The translations under genes and the position numbers were made by a program. The notes under the pieces are model-generated. The model saw nothing but the letters and a program-made list of their open reading frames with translations. It was not told the DNA's origin and made no database searches. From Corynebacterium sp. HMSC08A12 (GTDB lineage Bacteria; Actinomycetota; Actinomycetes; Mycobacteriales; Mycobacteriaceae), in contig NZ_KV789183.1 of NCBI RefSeq assembly GCF_001807485.1, positions 38,261 through 102,260 of the forward strand: a DNA stretch of 64,000 nucleotides, written 5' to 3'. Shown here piece by piece: positions 29,694 to 39,853 of this stretch. The number at the start of each line of letters is the position of its first letter. Within the stretch, counting starts at the first letter, position 1.

Positions 29694-30482
29694 TTAAACC
29701 AGCTTTTCCTTGACCAGGAACTCGACCAGCTGCTTGCCGCCCTCGCCCTCGTCGTTGACGATCTCACCAGCCGACTTCGGCGGCTTCGGGGTGGAAGCGG
29801 AAACGGAGGTGGTGGCGTTTGCCAGGCCAACGTTTGCAGCGTCCACGCCGATCTCTTCCAGAGACAGCTCTTCGATGGTCTTCTTCTTGGCAGCCATGAT
29901 GCCCTTGAAGGCAGCGAAGCGCGGGGTGTTGGACTTCTCAGTCACAGACACGATGGCCGGGGTCGGAGCCTCCAGGCCGAACACGCCCTCTTCGGTAACG
30001 CGCTTACCGGTGACCTTGCCGCCCTCAACGCTCAGCTCTTCCATGTGAGTCAGAGCCGGGATCTGGCGGTACTCAGCCAGCAGGCCCGGGATGGAGCCAG
30101 CGCCACCGTCGGTGGAGGCGTTACCGGCGATAATCAGCTCGATGTCCTCGATCTGGTTCAGAGCGTTGGACAGGGTCCATGCCGTGCCCAGTGCGTCGGA
30201 GCCAGCCAGGTTCTCGTCGACAACCAGCTTGGCCTCGTCGCAGCCCAGGGACAGTGCCTTACGCAGCGCCTCGGTTGCGCGCTCCGGGCCGACGGACAGA
30301 ACGATGACGTTGCGGGAGCTGTCTGCTTCCTTCAGCTGCAGTGCAGCCTCAACAGCGTTTTCGTTAATTTCGTCCAGGACAGCGTCTGCGCTGTCGCGGT
30401 CGAGGGTGAAGTCATCGTCGGTGAGCTTGCGCTCGGAGTAGGTGTCCGGCACCTGCTTAACCAGAACAACGATGTTCGACAT
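29694..30482 (-). CDS. etfB: Electron transfer flavoprotein subunit beta
   Basis: EtfB is the AMP-binding partner of EtfA. The start MSNIVVLVKQVPDTYSERKL, the segment INENAVEAALQLKE and the recognition loop motif APTPAIVSVTEKSNTPRFAAFKGIMAAKKK are the family marks. 262 residues. GGAAGG lies eight bases before the ATG, a proper ribosome site, in contrast to the leaderless genes. First gene of etfB-etfA. Confidence 0.97.
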   Translation of the reverse strand: MSNIVVLVKQVPDTYSERKLTDDDFTLDRDSADAVLDEINENAVEAALQLKEADSSRNVIVLSVGPERATEALRKALSLGCDEAKLVVDENLAGSDALGTAWTLSNALNQIEDIELIIAGNASTDGGAGSIPGLLAEYRQIPALTHMEELSVEGGKVTGKRVTEEGVFGLEAPTPAIVSVTEKSNTPRFAAFKGIMAAKKKTIEELSLEEIGVDAANVGLANATTSVSASTPKPPKSAGEIVNDEGEGGKQLVEFLVKEKLV

Positions 30483-30520
30483 TCGTTGACCTTCCTGCTT
30501 GGGTATTGTGATTTGGCACC

Positions 30521-30526
30521 ATAGTA
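30521..30526 (-). promoter_or_regulatory. -10 box of etfBA
   Basis: TACTAT about 38 nt before the etfB ATG, leaving a short leader with a Shine-Dalgarno sequence. No good -35 is seen. Confidence 0.4.
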
Positions 30527-30574
30527 CCTACCACCAGGTGACCACCGCCACAAATTTCTTATATTGTTTTAGAA

Positions 30575-31801
30575 CTACCCCCGCGAGCTGCGGCGAGCCC
30601 TACAGATAAAGGCCACAGCCTTGGCAGCGCCGCCCTCGCCGATGCGCGTAACCACGACGGAGTAAGCAGTATCAGCCGCTCCGGCACCGCTTGCGCCACC
30701 GTTTCCGCCTGCGTTGCCCTTCTTCAGCTTCCACTTCTTTCGCAGCTCGTCGGGGTCAACGTCCACGCCGCGCACGAGGATTTCCACGCTCTTCGCACCC
30801 AGTCCCACTAGCGCGGGCCGCGCCTTCTTCAGCGGCACTTCTTCGACAACCTCAAAGCCTCGCACGCCCGCGGGCAGCTCGTCGCCGGTTAGGTACGCGA
30901 TGTGGGGGTCCAGCTGCCACAGCCCATGCCGCGCCGCGTATTGGCGCACCAGCCCGGCGCGCACGATGGCACCATCGGGGTCCACGATGTAGCGCCCTAC
31001 CCCGCCCACGCGGTCGGTCTCGGGCTCGTCGCTTGTCACTGTTTCTTTAACTGATGACGCCCCCATCACCACCGCCCGGCGCCCCCGCCCGAGGATCGCG
31101 GGTGAATACAGGCACGTCTCCTTTACTCCTCCGTCGACGGAAACGACCTCCACGTGGCCGTCGAACTCGGAGTAGTCGATACCCGGCGCGCATTTGACCA
31201 CCAGTTTGTCGTAGCAGTCCATAAGTTCCGGCAGTGGCGGCTGCAGGTCGTCCAGCTTGGTGATGCGCCCCGAGGAGTTCCGGCGTGCGGGGTCCGCCAC
31301 CACCACGCCGGATTTCAGTGCGCCGGATTTCAGGTCACCGGCGAACGCGGGTCGCAGCGCATCCATCCGCACGACCGGAACTTCCGGCACATTGAAGCGA
31401 GCCATCCGCAGGCGCTGGTGGTCCAGGTCCCCGCCCAGTGCCCGCAGCCCTGCATTGGCCAGCGCGTGCAGCTCGGTGCCGATGCTGCAGGTGACATCCA
31501 CGGCAGCCTCCACCCCGGCGGCCTTCAACACCTCCGCGCGCCACGCGGCGACCACTGGCGGGGTGGCCTGCTGGACGGATTCGCTATCCATCAGCCAATT
31601 CTCCAGCAGCTTGCCTGCCCGGCGGGCCTGTACCAGTTCCACCAGGGCACGAGCGTGCTCGCCGTGTGCCTTTCGCAGGTGAGAAAGGTCCTGCACGAGA
31701 GATTTCTTGGTCAGCTGGTACGTGGTGGCGTCATTAATAAGGGGCGAGCCAGCGGCGCAATCGGCGAGCAGAAAATCCAGCTCGGCGGCAGAAAAGGCCA
31801 T
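30575..31801 (-). CDS. Class I SAM-dependent methyltransferase, THUMP-like domain family
   Basis: A 408-residue protein. The middle has a Rossmann SAM site (AVDVTCSIGTELHALANAG, then GGDLD as acidic strand end, VVVADPARRNSSGR in the motif IV place). The C-terminal third (GFEVVEEVPLKKARPALVGLGAKSVEILVRGVDVDPDELRKKWKLK) matches the THUMP-like domain typical of this actinobacterial family; the substrate is likely RNA but unproved. Its tail has a Gly/Ala insert (GNAGGNGGASGAGAAD). It follows the NUDIX gene by 9 bp and is upstream of etfB, with a 92-bp gap. Confidence 0.8.
   Translation of the reverse strand: MAFSAAELDFLLADCAAGSPLINDATTYQLTKKSLVQDLSHLRKAHGEHARALVELVQARRAGKLLENWLMDSESVQQATPPVVAAWRAEVLKAAGVEAAVDVTCSIGTELHALANAGLRALGGDLDHQRLRMARFNVPEVPVVRMDALRPAFAGDLKSGALKSGVVVADPARRNSSGRITKLDDLQPPLPELMDCYDKLVVKCAPGIDYSEFDGHVEVVSVDGGVKETCLYSPAILGRGRRAVVMGASSVKETVTSDEPETDRVGGVGRYIVDPDGAIVRAGLVRQYAARHGLWQLDPHIAYLTGDELPAGVRGFEVVEEVPLKKARPALVGLGAKSVEILVRGVDVDPDELRKKWKLKKGNAGGNGGASGAGAADTAYSVVVTRIGEGGAAKAVAFICRARRSSRG
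31045..31061 (+). repeat. dispersed TGACGCC motif (CTTTAACTGATGACGCC)
   Basis: In the methyltransferase gene, read as GGG GCG TCA TCA GTT AAA GAA ACA. It is nearly the same as the copy in the desulfurase gene (26244) although the proteins are unrelated. Confidence 0.6.
31727..31741 (-). repeat. dispersed TGACGCC motif (CTTATTAATGACGCC)
   Basis: Second copy in the same methyltransferase gene, opposite orientation, near its 5' end (encodes L-I-N-D-A). Confidence 0.5.
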
Positions 31802-31810
31802 CTTTGCGCG

Positions 31811-32722
31811 CTACTGCTCGTAGGAGTGGGGACGAATGGCGAAAGGGTTCTCCGGCATCTCGGCGGGGTCTACGACGAACTTCATGCCCGGCGCGAACTG
31901 GCGGGCAGGTGCGCCATACATCTGCTGCTCCATCAGGTAGTACTCGGCCATGTACGGCTCGTCGACGGGCTCCTCGAGCACCGGGTCGACGGAAAGGCTG
32001 GAGGAGAACTCCAGAACCTCCTCGATTGTGCGGAAGGTATCCAGCAACTTCAGCTGCGCCCATGTCGGCGGCATCAGGGAGATCTTGCGAGAGCGCCAGC
32101 CGTCCAGCAGCGTGGACGGACGGAACCAGCCCGTCGAGGTAGCCTCCGGGGTATCGGCCCGGGTCTCCTGCCCTTCCGGCATGGCGGCCACGAAGAAGGC
32201 CGTGTCGTAGCGGATCGGCTGCTCCACCGGAGTGACCCAGTTAGCCCAGGGGCGCAGCAGGTCGGAGCGCAAGACCAGGTTGTTGTTGCTCATGAAGTCG
32301 GAGAAGCTCAGCTGGTGGTTCTCCAGCAGCTTGCGTTCCTCCTGGTAGGGCGTGGTGTCCACCACCGGGGAGCCATCGCGGTGGGTGGCCAGCAGCGTGC
32401 CGCACTCCTCGAAGGTCTCGCGCACCGCGGCGCAGACCAGGGCGCGGGCCATGGATTCTGGTTTCTGCAGGCGCTTGGCCCACCACTTGACCTCTGCGCC
32501 CTGCCAATTGATGGCCGGCGACATGTGGCCATCGCCGTCGACGTCTCCCGGCATGTCTCGGGAATCCACCCCGCCACCTGGGAAAACCGTCATCTCCGCG
32601 CAGAACTTCATGGTCGAGGCACGCTCCTGGACGTACACCTCGATCCCCGACAACGTGTCGCGCAACAGAATCACCGTTGACGCGTGACGTGGCTGCACTG
32701 GGCCTAAACGGTTTTCCTTCAT
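31811..32722 (-). CDS. NUDIX hydrolase, NUDT19 (RP2p)-like
   Basis: A 303-residue NUDIX protein whose box is split: the glycine part FPGGGVDSRD and the part AAVRETFEECG are separated by ~45 residues rather than by one helix turn. This split box is known from mammalian NUDT19, a CoA diphosphohydrolase, and from its bacterial relatives. I infer hydrolysis of CoA or an acyl-CoA-like substrate. TAGACT is 7 nt before the ATG. First gene of a likely operon with the methyltransferase. Confidence 0.8.
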   Translation of the reverse strand: MKENRLGPVQPRHASTVILLRDTLSGIEVYVQERASTMKFCAEMTVFPGGGVDSRDMPGDVDGDGHMSPAINWQGAEVKWWAKRLQKPESMARALVCAAVRETFEECGTLLATHRDGSPVVDTTPYQEERKLLENHQLSFSDFMSNNNLVLRSDLLRPWANWVTPVEQPIRYDTAFFVAAMPEGQETRADTPEATSTGWFRPSTLLDGWRSRKISLMPPTWAQLKLLDTFRTIEEVLEFSSSLSVDPVLEEPVDEPYMAEYYLMEQQMYGAPARQFAPGMKFVVDPAEMPENPFAIRPHSYEQ

Positions 32723-32729
32723 GGATCAG

Positions 32730-32735
32730 AGTCTA
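32730..32735 (-). promoter_or_regulatory. -10 box of NUDIX-methyltransferase operon, leaderless type
   Basis: TAGACT, CTGATCC, ATG at 32722; spacing 7 nt. Confidence 0.65.
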
Positions 32736-32763
32736 CCGATCTTCCTAGCGGCGGTCGCTGTCT

Positions 32764-33660
32764 TCACCGGGCTCCACTGGCTCCACCGGCCCCACCGGAA
32801 CGGTGGCTACCCCGGCGCTGGCGGCTGCGGCGGGCGAACCAGCGGCCGTCTTCGTGCTTAACCTCGATCGGCTGGTGGAAGGTGCGGGTGAGGTTCTCGC
32901 TGGTCATTACGTCTTCCAGGATGCCCTGGGCAACAACCTCGCCCTCGTCCAGCAGCAGGGCGTGGGTGAACCCCGGCGGGATCTCCTCTACGTGGTGGGT
33001 AATCATCACGATCGCCGGCGAGTCCGCATCCGCCGCCAGGTCCGACAGCAGCGCCACCAGGTCCTCGCGGCTGCCGAGGTCCAGGCCGGCGCCCGGCTCG
33101 TCCAGCAGTAGCAGCTCGGGGTCGTTCATCAGGGCGCGGGCGATAAGCACGCGCTTGCGCTCACCTTCGCTTAGGGTCCTCCAGGTCTGCTCGGCCAGGT
33201 GGTAGGCGCCGACGCTTTCCAGGATCTCAATGGCGCGCTCGTAGTCCAGCTCGTCGTAATCCTCGCGCCAGCGGCCCAGCACGTCATAGCCGGCGGAAAT
33301 CACGATGTCCGCGACCTTCTCATCCCCCGGCACGCGCTGCGCCAGCGCCGAGGAGCTCATGCCGATGGCGGTGCGCAGCTCGCGCAGGTCCACCTTGCCC
33401 ACTTGCTCGCCGATGAGCTTCACGGTGCCAGTGGTCGGGAACATCTGCGCGGATGCCAGGCGCATCAGGGTGGTCTTGCCCGCCCCGTTGGGGCCGACGA
33501 TGATCCAGCGTTCGTCCAGCTCCACCTGCCAATCCATCGGCGCCAGGATGGCTCGTCCGTCGCGCACGACGGAGACGTTGCGCATGTTTACGATCAGGTC
33601 GTCCTCGTCAACCTGCGCGGTGGCCGGGGTGGAAATCAAGTTCGTCACGTTCTCGCTCAC
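32764..33660 (-). CDS. Stand-alone ABC transporter ATPase (YlmA-like)
   Basis: A 298-residue ATPase: Walker A GPNGAGKTT, signature LSEGERKRVLIAR, Walker B LLLLDEPGAGLD and switch His in ITHHVEEIPPGFTHALLL. No permease gene is beside it, as for YlmA-type ATPases and the related PhrA/ModF group, so its partner or role is unknown. The start GTG at 33660 (MSENVTNLIS) is chosen because the frame remains open far upstream across glgE on the other strand, which is not credible coding. The tail is Gly/Arg/Ser-rich (RRSRQRRGSHRSGGAGG). Confidence 0.85.
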   Translation of the reverse strand: MSENVTNLISTPATAQVDEDDLIVNMRNVSVVRDGRAILAPMDWQVELDERWIIVGPNGAGKTTLMRLASAQMFPTTGTVKLIGEQVGKVDLRELRTAIGMSSSALAQRVPGDEKVADIVISAGYDVLGRWREDYDELDYERAIEILESVGAYHLAEQTWRTLSEGERKRVLIARALMNDPELLLLDEPGAGLDLGSREDLVALLSDLAADADSPAIVMITHHVEEIPPGFTHALLLDEGEVVAQGILEDVMTSENLTRTFHQPIEVKHEDGRWFARRSRQRRGSHRSGGAGGASGAR

Positions 33661-33774
33661 TCCCCCATGGTGCCTCAAGATCCGCGCGAAGTGTGCCAAC
33701 AACATAGGCTTGCTGTGTAAGCACCAACGCGAACTGCCAACGGATCCCCCACTGCCATTTAAAGGAGCTTTCCC

Positions 33775-35799
33775 ATGACCGGCCGCCTCGGCATCGACTG
33801 CATCTCCCCCGTCATCTCCCACGGAGCCACCCCCGCCAAGGCCATCGTCGGCCAGGTGTTTCCGGTCAGCGCGAGCGTCTGGCGCGAGGGGCACGACGCC
33901 ATCTCCGCCACCCTCGTCGTCCGTCGCCCCGCCGGTGCCGAGGGTGGCCGCGCGAAGATCACGATGTCGCCTGACCCCGATGACGTCGACCGTCGCCATG
34001 CCGTGTTCGTTCCGGATGTGCCGGGTATGTGGACCTTTCGTGTTGACGCCTGGTCGGATCCAGCAGCCACATGGTTCAACGCAATCACCAAGAAGGTAGC
34101 CGCAGGACAGGATGCCCAGGCGCTGGCCAATGATTTTGAGCTCGGCGCGCGCCTGTTCGAGCGGGCGGCGGAGAAGGCCTCCCGTAAGCACCGGGAGCTG
34201 GTGGCTTCCGTGCCAGGCCAGCTGCGCGATGAATCCTTGAGCATCGACGAGCGCCTGGCCACCGCCCTGTCTCCGGAAATCAAGGAGGCCCTGGACAAGC
34301 GCCCGCTGCGCGACCTGCTGACCCGCGGCCCGGAGTTCCACGTGCTGGTGGAGGAAAAGACCGCCGGCGTGGGCGCCTGGTACGAGATGTTCCCCCGCTC
34401 CACTGGCGGTTGGGATGCCGACGGCAACCCGGTGCACGGCACCTTCGCCACCGCTGCCGCGGACCTGCCGCGCATCGCGGACATGGGCTTCGACGTGCTG
34501 TACCTGCCGCCGATTCACCCGATCGGCGAGATCAACCGCAAGGGTAAGAACAACACTCTGACCCCCACCCCGGAGGACGTCGGCTCCCCGTGGGCCATCG
34601 GCTCCAAGGACGGCGGCCACGAGGCCGTACACCCACGCCTCGGTACCGTCGAGGACTTCGAGAACTTCGTCGCCGACGCCAACAAGCAGGGTCTGAAGGT
34701 CGCCCTGGACCTTGCGCTGCAGTGCGCCCCCGACCACCCGTGGGCCAAGGAGCACCCGGAGTGGTTCACCGTGCTGCCGGACGGCACCATCGCCTACGCC
34801 GAGAACCCTCCGAAGAAGTACCAGGACATCTACCCGCTGAACTTCGACAACGACCCGGAGGGTCTGTACCGCGAGGTGCTGAAGGTTGTGCGCCTGTGGA
34901 TCGGCCGCGGCGTGCGCATCTTCCGCGTGGATAACCCACACACCAAGCCCACGAACTTCTGGCAGTGGCTGATCGCCGAGGTCCACGCCACCGACCCGGA
35001 CGTGGTCTTCCTCTCCGAGGCCTTCACCCGACCGCCACGCCTCTACGGCCTGGCCAAGGCGGGATTCACGCAGTCCTACAGCTACTTCACTTGGAAGACC
35101 ACCAAGGAGGCGCTGGAGGAGTTCGCCGGGGACATCGCCAACTACGCCGATGTCTTCCGCCCGAACCTGTTCGTCAATACCCCGGACATCCTGCACGAAT
35201 CCCTGCAGACCGGCGGCAAGGCCATGTTCGCTATCCGCGCCGCTCTGGCCTCCACCCTCTCCCCGCTGTGGGGCGTGTACTCCGGCTTTGAGATCTACGA
35301 ATCCACGCCGGTTCACGCGGGCTCGGAGGAATACCTGGACTCCGAGAAGTACGAGCTGCGTCCGCGCGACTACTCAGTGGACAACTGCGCTGAATGGATC
35401 AGGGATCTGAACCTGTGGCGTCAAGAAAACCCGGCGCTGCAGCAGCAGCGCACCCTGCGCTTGCACGAGACCACGAGCGACGACCTCCTCGCGTACTCGA
35501 AGGTCGACGGTGTTACCGGCAACGCGGTGCTCGTGGTGGTAAACCTGAACCCCAACGCGATCGTCGAGGGCTCTGTGCACCTGGATACCGAAGCGCTTGG
35601 CCTGGGCGCGCCGGAAAATGCGCGCTTCGAGGTCACCGACCTGCCGACGAACCAGACCTACACCTGGGGCGCCAGCAACTACGTGCGCCTGGACCCGGAC
35701 TTCCAGGTTGCGCACATCTTCCGGCTGCCCACCCTTGGTGAGGGTGAGCGCGAGCGTGTTTGCATGCGAGCCCAGGAAGAATACGATCCCCGCAGGTAG
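33775..35799 (+). CDS. glgE: Alpha-1,4-glucan:maltose-1-phosphate maltosyltransferase
   Basis: GlgE extends alpha-glucans with maltose 1-phosphate, a route known from mycobacteria and streptomycetes. GH13_3 features are all present in 674 residues: the N-terminal domain ([12 protein letters not shown]), [35 protein letters not shown], the nucleophile Asp in [11 protein letters not shown] and the acid Glu in [16 protein letters not shown] sits seven bases before the ATG. It is followed by glgB after 11 bp, the classic pair: GlgE makes linear chains and GlgB branches them. Confidence 0.96.
   Translation: MTGRLGIDCISPVISHGATPAKAIVGQVFPVSASVWREGHDAISATLVVRRPAGAEGGRAKITMSPDPDDVDRRHAVFVPDVPGMWTFRVDAWSDPAATWFNAITKKVAAGQDAQALANDFELGARLFERAAEKASRKHRELVASVPGQLRDESLSIDERLATALSPEIKEALDKRPLRDLLTRGPEFHVLVEEKTAGVGAWYEMFPRSTGGWDADGNPVHGTFATAAADLPRIADMGFDVLYLPPIHPIGEINRKGKNNTLTPTPEDVGSPWAIGSKDGGHEAVHPRLGTVEDFENFVADANKQGLKVALDLALQCAPDHPWAKEHPEWFTVLPDGTIAYAENPPKKYQDIYPLNFDNDPEGLYREVLKVVRLWIGRGVRIFRVDNPHTKPTNFWQWLIAEVHATDPDVVFLSEAFTRPPRLYGLAKAGFTQSYSYFTWKTTKEALEEFAGDIANYADVFRPNLFVNTPDILHESLQTGGKAMFAIRAALASTLSPLWGVYSGFEIYESTPVHAGSEEYLDSEKYELRPRDYSVDNCAEWIRDLNLWRQENPALQQQRTLRLHETTSDDLLAYSKVDGVTGNAVLVVVNLNPNAIVEGSVHLDTEALGLGAPENARFEVTDLPTNQTYTWGASNYVRLDPDFQVAHIFRLPTLGEGERERVCMRAQEEYDPRR
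34035..34050 (+). repeat. dispersed TGACGCC motif (CTTTCGTGTTGACGCC)
   Basis: In the N-terminal domain of glgE (encodes F-R-V-D-A). Confidence 0.4.
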
Positions 35800-35802
35800 A
35801 AT
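35797..35802 (+). promoter_or_regulatory. -10 box of glgB overlapping the glgE stop
   Basis: TAGAAT contains the TAG stop of glgE and lies 8 nt before the glgB ATG; CGGCGGGT in the spacer is a weak ribosome site. glgB may have its own leaderless transcript as well as read-through. Confidence 0.45.
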
Positions 35803-35810
35803 CGGCGGGT

Positions 35811-37946
35811 ATGAACCACGATTACCACCGGCTCGCAGAACGTAGGCACCACGCCCCACACGACGTACTTGGGGCACACGAGGACGGCGACGGGGCCACC
35901 ACCATCCGCACTGTCCAGTGCGGGGCGGAGTCCGTCGCTGTGCGCATCAACGGCGGCGAGCCGGTGCGGATGGAGCCGGTAGAGGAATACCCGGCGCTGT
36001 TCACCGCAACCGTGGATTACTTCGTAGACACCTACGTCTTCGAAGTCACCTGGGCCGGCGGCACCACCGCCACCCTGGAAGACCCCTACCGGCGTCTGCC
36101 TACCGTCGGCGACCTGGATCGCTACCTCATCGGAGAGGGGCGGCACGAGGAGCTGTGGAAGGTGCTCGGCTCGCACGTGCTGGACGGCGGCGTGTCCTTT
36201 TCCGTGTGGGCGCCGCATGCCGCGGGTGTTTCCGTGATCGGCGACTTCAACGGCTGGAACGCTAACCAACACCCCATGCGCGCGCTGGGTAGCAGCGGCA
36301 TCTGGGAACTGTGGATCCCCAGCGTGGGTGCCGGGGCGCACTACAAGTTCTCCATCACCACCGGCGACGGCGTACGCCTGGACAAGGCCGACCCGATGGC
36401 GCGCCTGGCAGAGCCCGCCCCCGCGACCGCTTCCATCGTCGTGGCGGACAGCGACTATGCCTGGGGCGACGACGAGTGGCTGGCTCACCGCGCCGCCGTG
36501 GGCGTGGACGAGACCATGAGCATCTACGAGATGCACCTAGGCAGCTGGCGCAAGGGGCGCAACTACCGGGAGCTGGCCGCGGAGCTGGTGGAGTACGTGC
36601 AGGAGCTGGGCTACACTCACGTGGAACTGATGGGTGTTTCCGAGCACCCCTTCGAGCCCTCCTGGGGCTACCAGGTGACCGGCTACTACGCGCCGAACAA
36701 CCGCTACGGCGGCCCGGACGACCTGCGCTACCTGATCGATTCGCTGCACCGCGCCGGCATCGGCGTGATTATGGACTGGGTTCCCGGCCACTTCCCCAAG
36801 GACGGCTGGGCTCTGGGCCGCTTCGACGGCGAGGCCTGCTACGAGCATCCGGATCCGCGCCGCGGCGAGCAGCCGGACTGGGGCACCTATGTATTCGACT
36901 TCGGGCGCAACGAGGTACGCAACTTCCTGGTGGCGAACGCTTTGTACTGGTGCAAGGAGTTCCACATCGACGGTCTGCGCGTCGATGCCGTGGCCTCGAT
37001 GCTGTACCTGGATTACTCCCGCGATGACTGGCTGCCCAACGAGTTCGGCGGGCGCGAGAACCTGGATGCGGTGGAGTTCCTGAAGGAAATGAACGCCACC
37101 GTGCACCGCGAGTGCCCGGGCTCGCTGACCATCGCCGAGGAGTCGACTTCCTGGCCGGGTGTGACCGCCCCCACCAGCGAGGGCGGCCTGGGGTTCAGCC
37201 TGAAGTGGAACATGGGCTGGATGCACGACAGCCTGGAGTACATCCAGCGCGATCCCGCCTACCGCAGCTACCACCACAACGAAATCACGTTCTCGATGGT
37301 CTACGCCTACTCCGAGAAGTACGTGCTGCCGATCAGCCACGACGAGGTCGTGCACGGCAAGGGAACCCTGTGGTCGCGTATGCCCGCCGGTTCCGCCTGG
37401 GACAAGGCGGCGATGGTGCGCAGCTACCTGGCGTTCATGTGGGCGCACCCGGGCAAGAAGCTGCTCTTCCAGGGCCAGGAATGGGGCCAGACCGAGGAGT
37501 GGAACGAGTCCCGCGGCCTGGACTGGCACGACCTCGAGGGCTGGGAGGGCGAGTTCCACCGCGGCATCAGCGCCCTGACCAGCCAGCTGAACAAGCTCTA
37601 CCACTCCGAGCCCGCTCTGGGGCAGGATCACGCGCCGGAGGGCTTCCAGTGGATCGCCAGCGACGACTCGACGAATAACGTTCTTTCCTTTATTCGACGC
37701 CACCGTGGGCGCGAGCTGGCGTGTGTTATTAACTTCTCGGGCACCACCCAAGAGAACTACCGCATCGGCCTGCCGCAGGCCGGCACGTGGCGCGAGGTGC
37801 TGAACACCGACGACGTGCAGTACGAGGGCGCCGGCCGCGTGAACGGCGACCTGCACACGGAGCCCGCCGGGTCCCACGGTATGGAGGCCTCCGCCGTGCT
37901 GCAGATCCCGGCGCACACCGCGCGCTGGTTCGTACTGGAGAGTTAA
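35811..37946 (+). CDS. glgB: 1,4-alpha-glucan branching enzyme
   Basis: GlgB makes alpha-1,6 branches in glycogen. A 711-residue GH13_9 enzyme: N-terminal CBM48 repeats (NPHxxLGAH-like [13 protein letters not shown], and [20 protein letters not shown]), barrel segment [22 protein letters not shown], nucleophile Asp in [16 protein letters not shown], acid Glu in [11 protein letters not shown] and [11 protein letters not shown] at 35811 is taken; an in-frame ATG at 35760 inside glgE would only add residues unlike the family. It ends 6 bp from the convergent thioredoxin-like gene. Confidence 0.96.
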   Translation: MNHDYHRLAERRHHAPHDVLGAHEDGDGATTIRTVQCGAESVAVRINGGEPVRMEPVEEYPALFTATVDYFVDTYVFEVTWAGGTTATLEDPYRRLPTVGDLDRYLIGEGRHEELWKVLGSHVLDGGVSFSVWAPHAAGVSVIGDFNGWNANQHPMRALGSSGIWELWIPSVGAGAHYKFSITTGDGVRLDKADPMARLAEPAPATASIVVADSDYAWGDDEWLAHRAAVGVDETMSIYEMHLGSWRKGRNYRELAAELVEYVQELGYTHVELMGVSEHPFEPSWGYQVTGYYAPNNRYGGPDDLRYLIDSLHRAGIGVIMDWVPGHFPKDGWALGRFDGEACYEHPDPRRGEQPDWGTYVFDFGRNEVRNFLVANALYWCKEFHIDGLRVDAVASMLYLDYSRDDWLPNEFGGRENLDAVEFLKEMNATVHRECPGSLTIAEESTSWPGVTAPTSEGGLGFSLKWNMGWMHDSLEYIQRDPAYRSYHHNEITFSMVYAYSEKYVLPISHDEVVHGKGTLWSRMPAGSAWDKAAMVRSYLAFMWAHPGKKLLFQGQEWGQTEEWNESRGLDWHDLEGWEGEFHRGISALTSQLNKLYHSEPALGQDHAPEGFQWIASDDSTNNVLSFIRRHRGRELACVINFSGTTQENYRIGLPQAGTWREVLNTDDVQYEGAGRVNGDLHTEPAGSHGMEASAVLQIPAHTARWFVLES
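37688..37701 (+). repeat. dispersed TGACGCC motif (CTTTATTCGACGCC)
   Basis: Variant with CGACGCC, in the C-terminal part of glgB. The neighbourhood (AATAACGTTCTTTCC) is unusually AT-rich for this gene, and includes GTTCTTT as in the gatA leader. Confidence 0.45.
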
Positions 37947-37952
37947 GCCCGG

Positions 37953-38993
37953 CTAGAACAGCGCCGAGGTCATGCGGGTGCGGCCCGCGATGACCTCCGG
38001 GTCCGCCGGGTCGAACAGGCTGAACAGCTCCAGCAGGCGAGCCTTCGCCTGCTTCTTGTGATCCGCGTTGCCCTCGGCGGACGGACGCAGCTCCTCGATC
38101 AGCAGGTCGAAGGCCTTAGGCTTGTCGTCCGCCAGCAGCAGGCGGTCGGATTCCGCGAACTCGTCCCCACCCGTGGACAGGCGCTGCACCAGCAGCGCGT
38201 TAGCACGCGCCGCGCGGGCCTCCCCTACGAGCTCTTCATCGGCCTGCGCGGGGTTGGCAAGGATGGCGTCATACTCCGCAATTGCGCCCGCGTAATCCTC
38301 CGCCTCGAGCTTCTCGGCAGCGGCAGCCAGGCGTGGGTCGCCCGCATCCTGGTTCGCATCAGCACTATCCGAGTCGGCACCCGCGCCACCGCCAGCCGCA
38401 TTAGCCGGATCCTCCTCCGGGGCCAGGCCTCGCAGTTTGCCGTCTACCGCCTGCACGACAGCATCTACCCAGCCGTGCAGCTGTGCGGCGGGCTGGCCGC
38501 CTTCGAAGTTGGTTAGCGGGCGCCCGGCTGCCAGCGCGATGACGGTGGGGATTGCCTGTACGCCGAAGGCCTGGGCGACCTCCGGGGTGGCATCCACATC
38601 CACGTAACGGAAGAGCCACTTGGTCGGCGCCTGCTGGGACTCAGCCAGCTTGGTGAAGTCCTGGCGCATCTGCTCCGAGGCTTCCGAGCGGGCGGAACCC
38701 AACAGCGTAACCACCGGCACCTGAGTGGAACGAACGACGAGGTCCAGCTCGAAGTTCTCCGGGGTAATGGTACTTACGAAAGCTACGGAAGCTCCGGTGC
38801 CTCCTGCGCCGGTTCCACCGGCCGCACCCGGCTGACCTGCCTCGCCAGCACCTCCTGCGACTCCAGCGGCTGCGCCAGCCTGGGCAGCGCGAGCCTGCGC
38901 CTGTGCCCGCTGCTCCGCCTGCTGCTTCACCGCGCCCAGGTCCACCGCCCCGGCCACGAAACGGGACGGAGGAGTATTAGAAGGATTCGTCAC
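37953..38993 (-). CDS. Thioredoxin-fold/TPR protein (CnoX/YbbN-like)
   Basis: A 346-residue protein: an Ala/Gln/Gly-rich N-terminal stretch, a thioredoxin fold at about residues 70-180 and C-terminal helical TPR-like repeats (KLEAEDYAGAIAEYDAIL). The CxxC site is missing; LLGSARSEASEQM stands where WCxxC would be, so it cannot act as a disulfide reductase. Relatives are co-chaperones. The GTG at 38993 (MTNPSNTPPSRFVAGAVDLG) matches known homolog starts and has AGAAAGGA upstream; an ATG 33 bases further out is less likely. Convergent with glgB. Confidence 0.85.
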   Translation of the reverse strand: MTNPSNTPPSRFVAGAVDLGAVKQQAEQRAQAQARAAQAGAAAGVAGGAGEAGQPGAAGGTGAGGTGASVAFVSTITPENFELDLVVRSTQVPVVTLLGSARSEASEQMRQDFTKLAESQQAPTKWLFRYVDVDATPEVAQAFGVQAIPTVIALAAGRPLTNFEGGQPAAQLHGWVDAVVQAVDGKLRGLAPEEDPANAAGGGAGADSDSADANQDAGDPRLAAAAEKLEAEDYAGAIAEYDAILANPAQADEELVGEARAARANALLVQRLSTGGDEFAESDRLLLADDKPKAFDLLIEELRPSAEGNADHKKQAKARLLELFSLFDPADPEVIAGRTRMTSALF

Positions 38994-39091
38994 CTTGAAA
39001 GTGTCCTTTCTCACTTGCCCTCCCACGCGCTGGCCGCGCGGGAGAAAATAATCGCCTTGAGGGCTAAAACCGACTAAGAGAGCTGAGTCTT

Positions 39092-39817
39092 CTAGAAAAG
39101 CCGCAGCTCCGAGGAGTCGGTTCCTCGCATTGCTTCATAGTCCAGGGTAACGCAACGGAAACCGCGGTCCTCCGCCAGTGTGCGAGCCTGTGGCTTGATC
39201 TCCTGGGCGGCAAACACGCCCGTTACCGGAGCCAGCAGCTCGTCCCGATTCAGCAGTTCCACATAGCGGGTAAGCTGCTCCACACCGTCGATACCACCAC
39301 GGCGCTTGATCTCCACGGCCACCGTCGCGCCAGTCGAGTCCTTAGACAGAATGTCCACCGGCCCGATAGCCGTCGGGTACTCCCGGCGGATCAAGGAGTA
39401 CCCCTCACCCAAAATCTCAATCTGCTCAGCCAGCAGCTCCTGCAGGTGTGCCTCCACGCCATCCTTTACCAGGCCTGGGTCCTCCCCGAGGTCGTGCTCC
39501 GTATCGGAGTAGATCTCGAAAATCTGGATCCGCAGCTGCTCCCCCTTTGGATTCGTGACGATCCACAACTGCTCGACCCCCTCATTTCCAAGCTCCGAAT
39601 ACTCCGTAGGGGCGTCATCAGCATCAAAAGAGCTAGCCTCGACGACCTCGAGGGAACACGGCGGCATCATCCAATTGAGCGGCTTATACGCACGATCGTC
39701 GGCGTGGATAGAGACCGAACCATCGGCCTTCACCAAGATCAGACGGTCGGCGGGCGGCAGGTGGGCCTCTAGGCGTCCGACGTAATCGACACAGCAGCGG
39801 GCAATGACTAAGCGCAT
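39092..39817 (-). CDS. nucS: Endonuclease NucS (mismatch-specific)
   Basis: NucS replaces MutS/MutL in most actinobacteria and some archaea: it cuts both strands at G-T, G-G and T-T mismatches. The N-terminal DNA-binding domain begins [21 protein letters not shown]. The C-terminal RecB-like nuclease has GPVDILSKD and [17 protein letters not shown], giving the Asp/Glu/Lys metal site. The last residues SELRLF resemble the beta-clamp-binding tail that activates the enzyme. 241 residues. TAGGCT stands 8 nt before the ATG. Confidence 0.95.
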   Translation of the reverse strand: MRLVIARCCVDYVGRLEAHLPPADRLILVKADGSVSIHADDRAYKPLNWMMPPCSLEVVEASSFDADDAPTEYSELGNEGVEQLWIVTNPKGEQLRIQIFEIYSDTEHDLGEDPGLVKDGVEAHLQELLAEQIEILGEGYSLIRREYPTAIGPVDILSKDSTGATVAVEIKRRGGIDGVEQLTRYVELLNRDELLAPVTGVFAAQEIKPQARTLAEDRGFRCVTLDYEAMRGTDSSELRLF

Positions 39818-39825
39818 GGTTGTTC

Positions 39826-39831
39826 AGCCTA
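39826..39831 (-). promoter_or_regulatory. -10 box of nucS
   Basis: TAGGCT, 8 nt before the ATG, so the mRNA should have no or almost no leader. Confidence 0.45.
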
Positions 39832-39853
39832 CGCTACGCAAGCCGGCGACGAC

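Noticed and set aside
33661..35316. Minus-strand open frame that extends the ABC ATPase to ~850 residues
   Set aside because: It is antisense to glgE along its length, has no domain features, and results from high GC at third positions; the ATPase domain starts at 33660.
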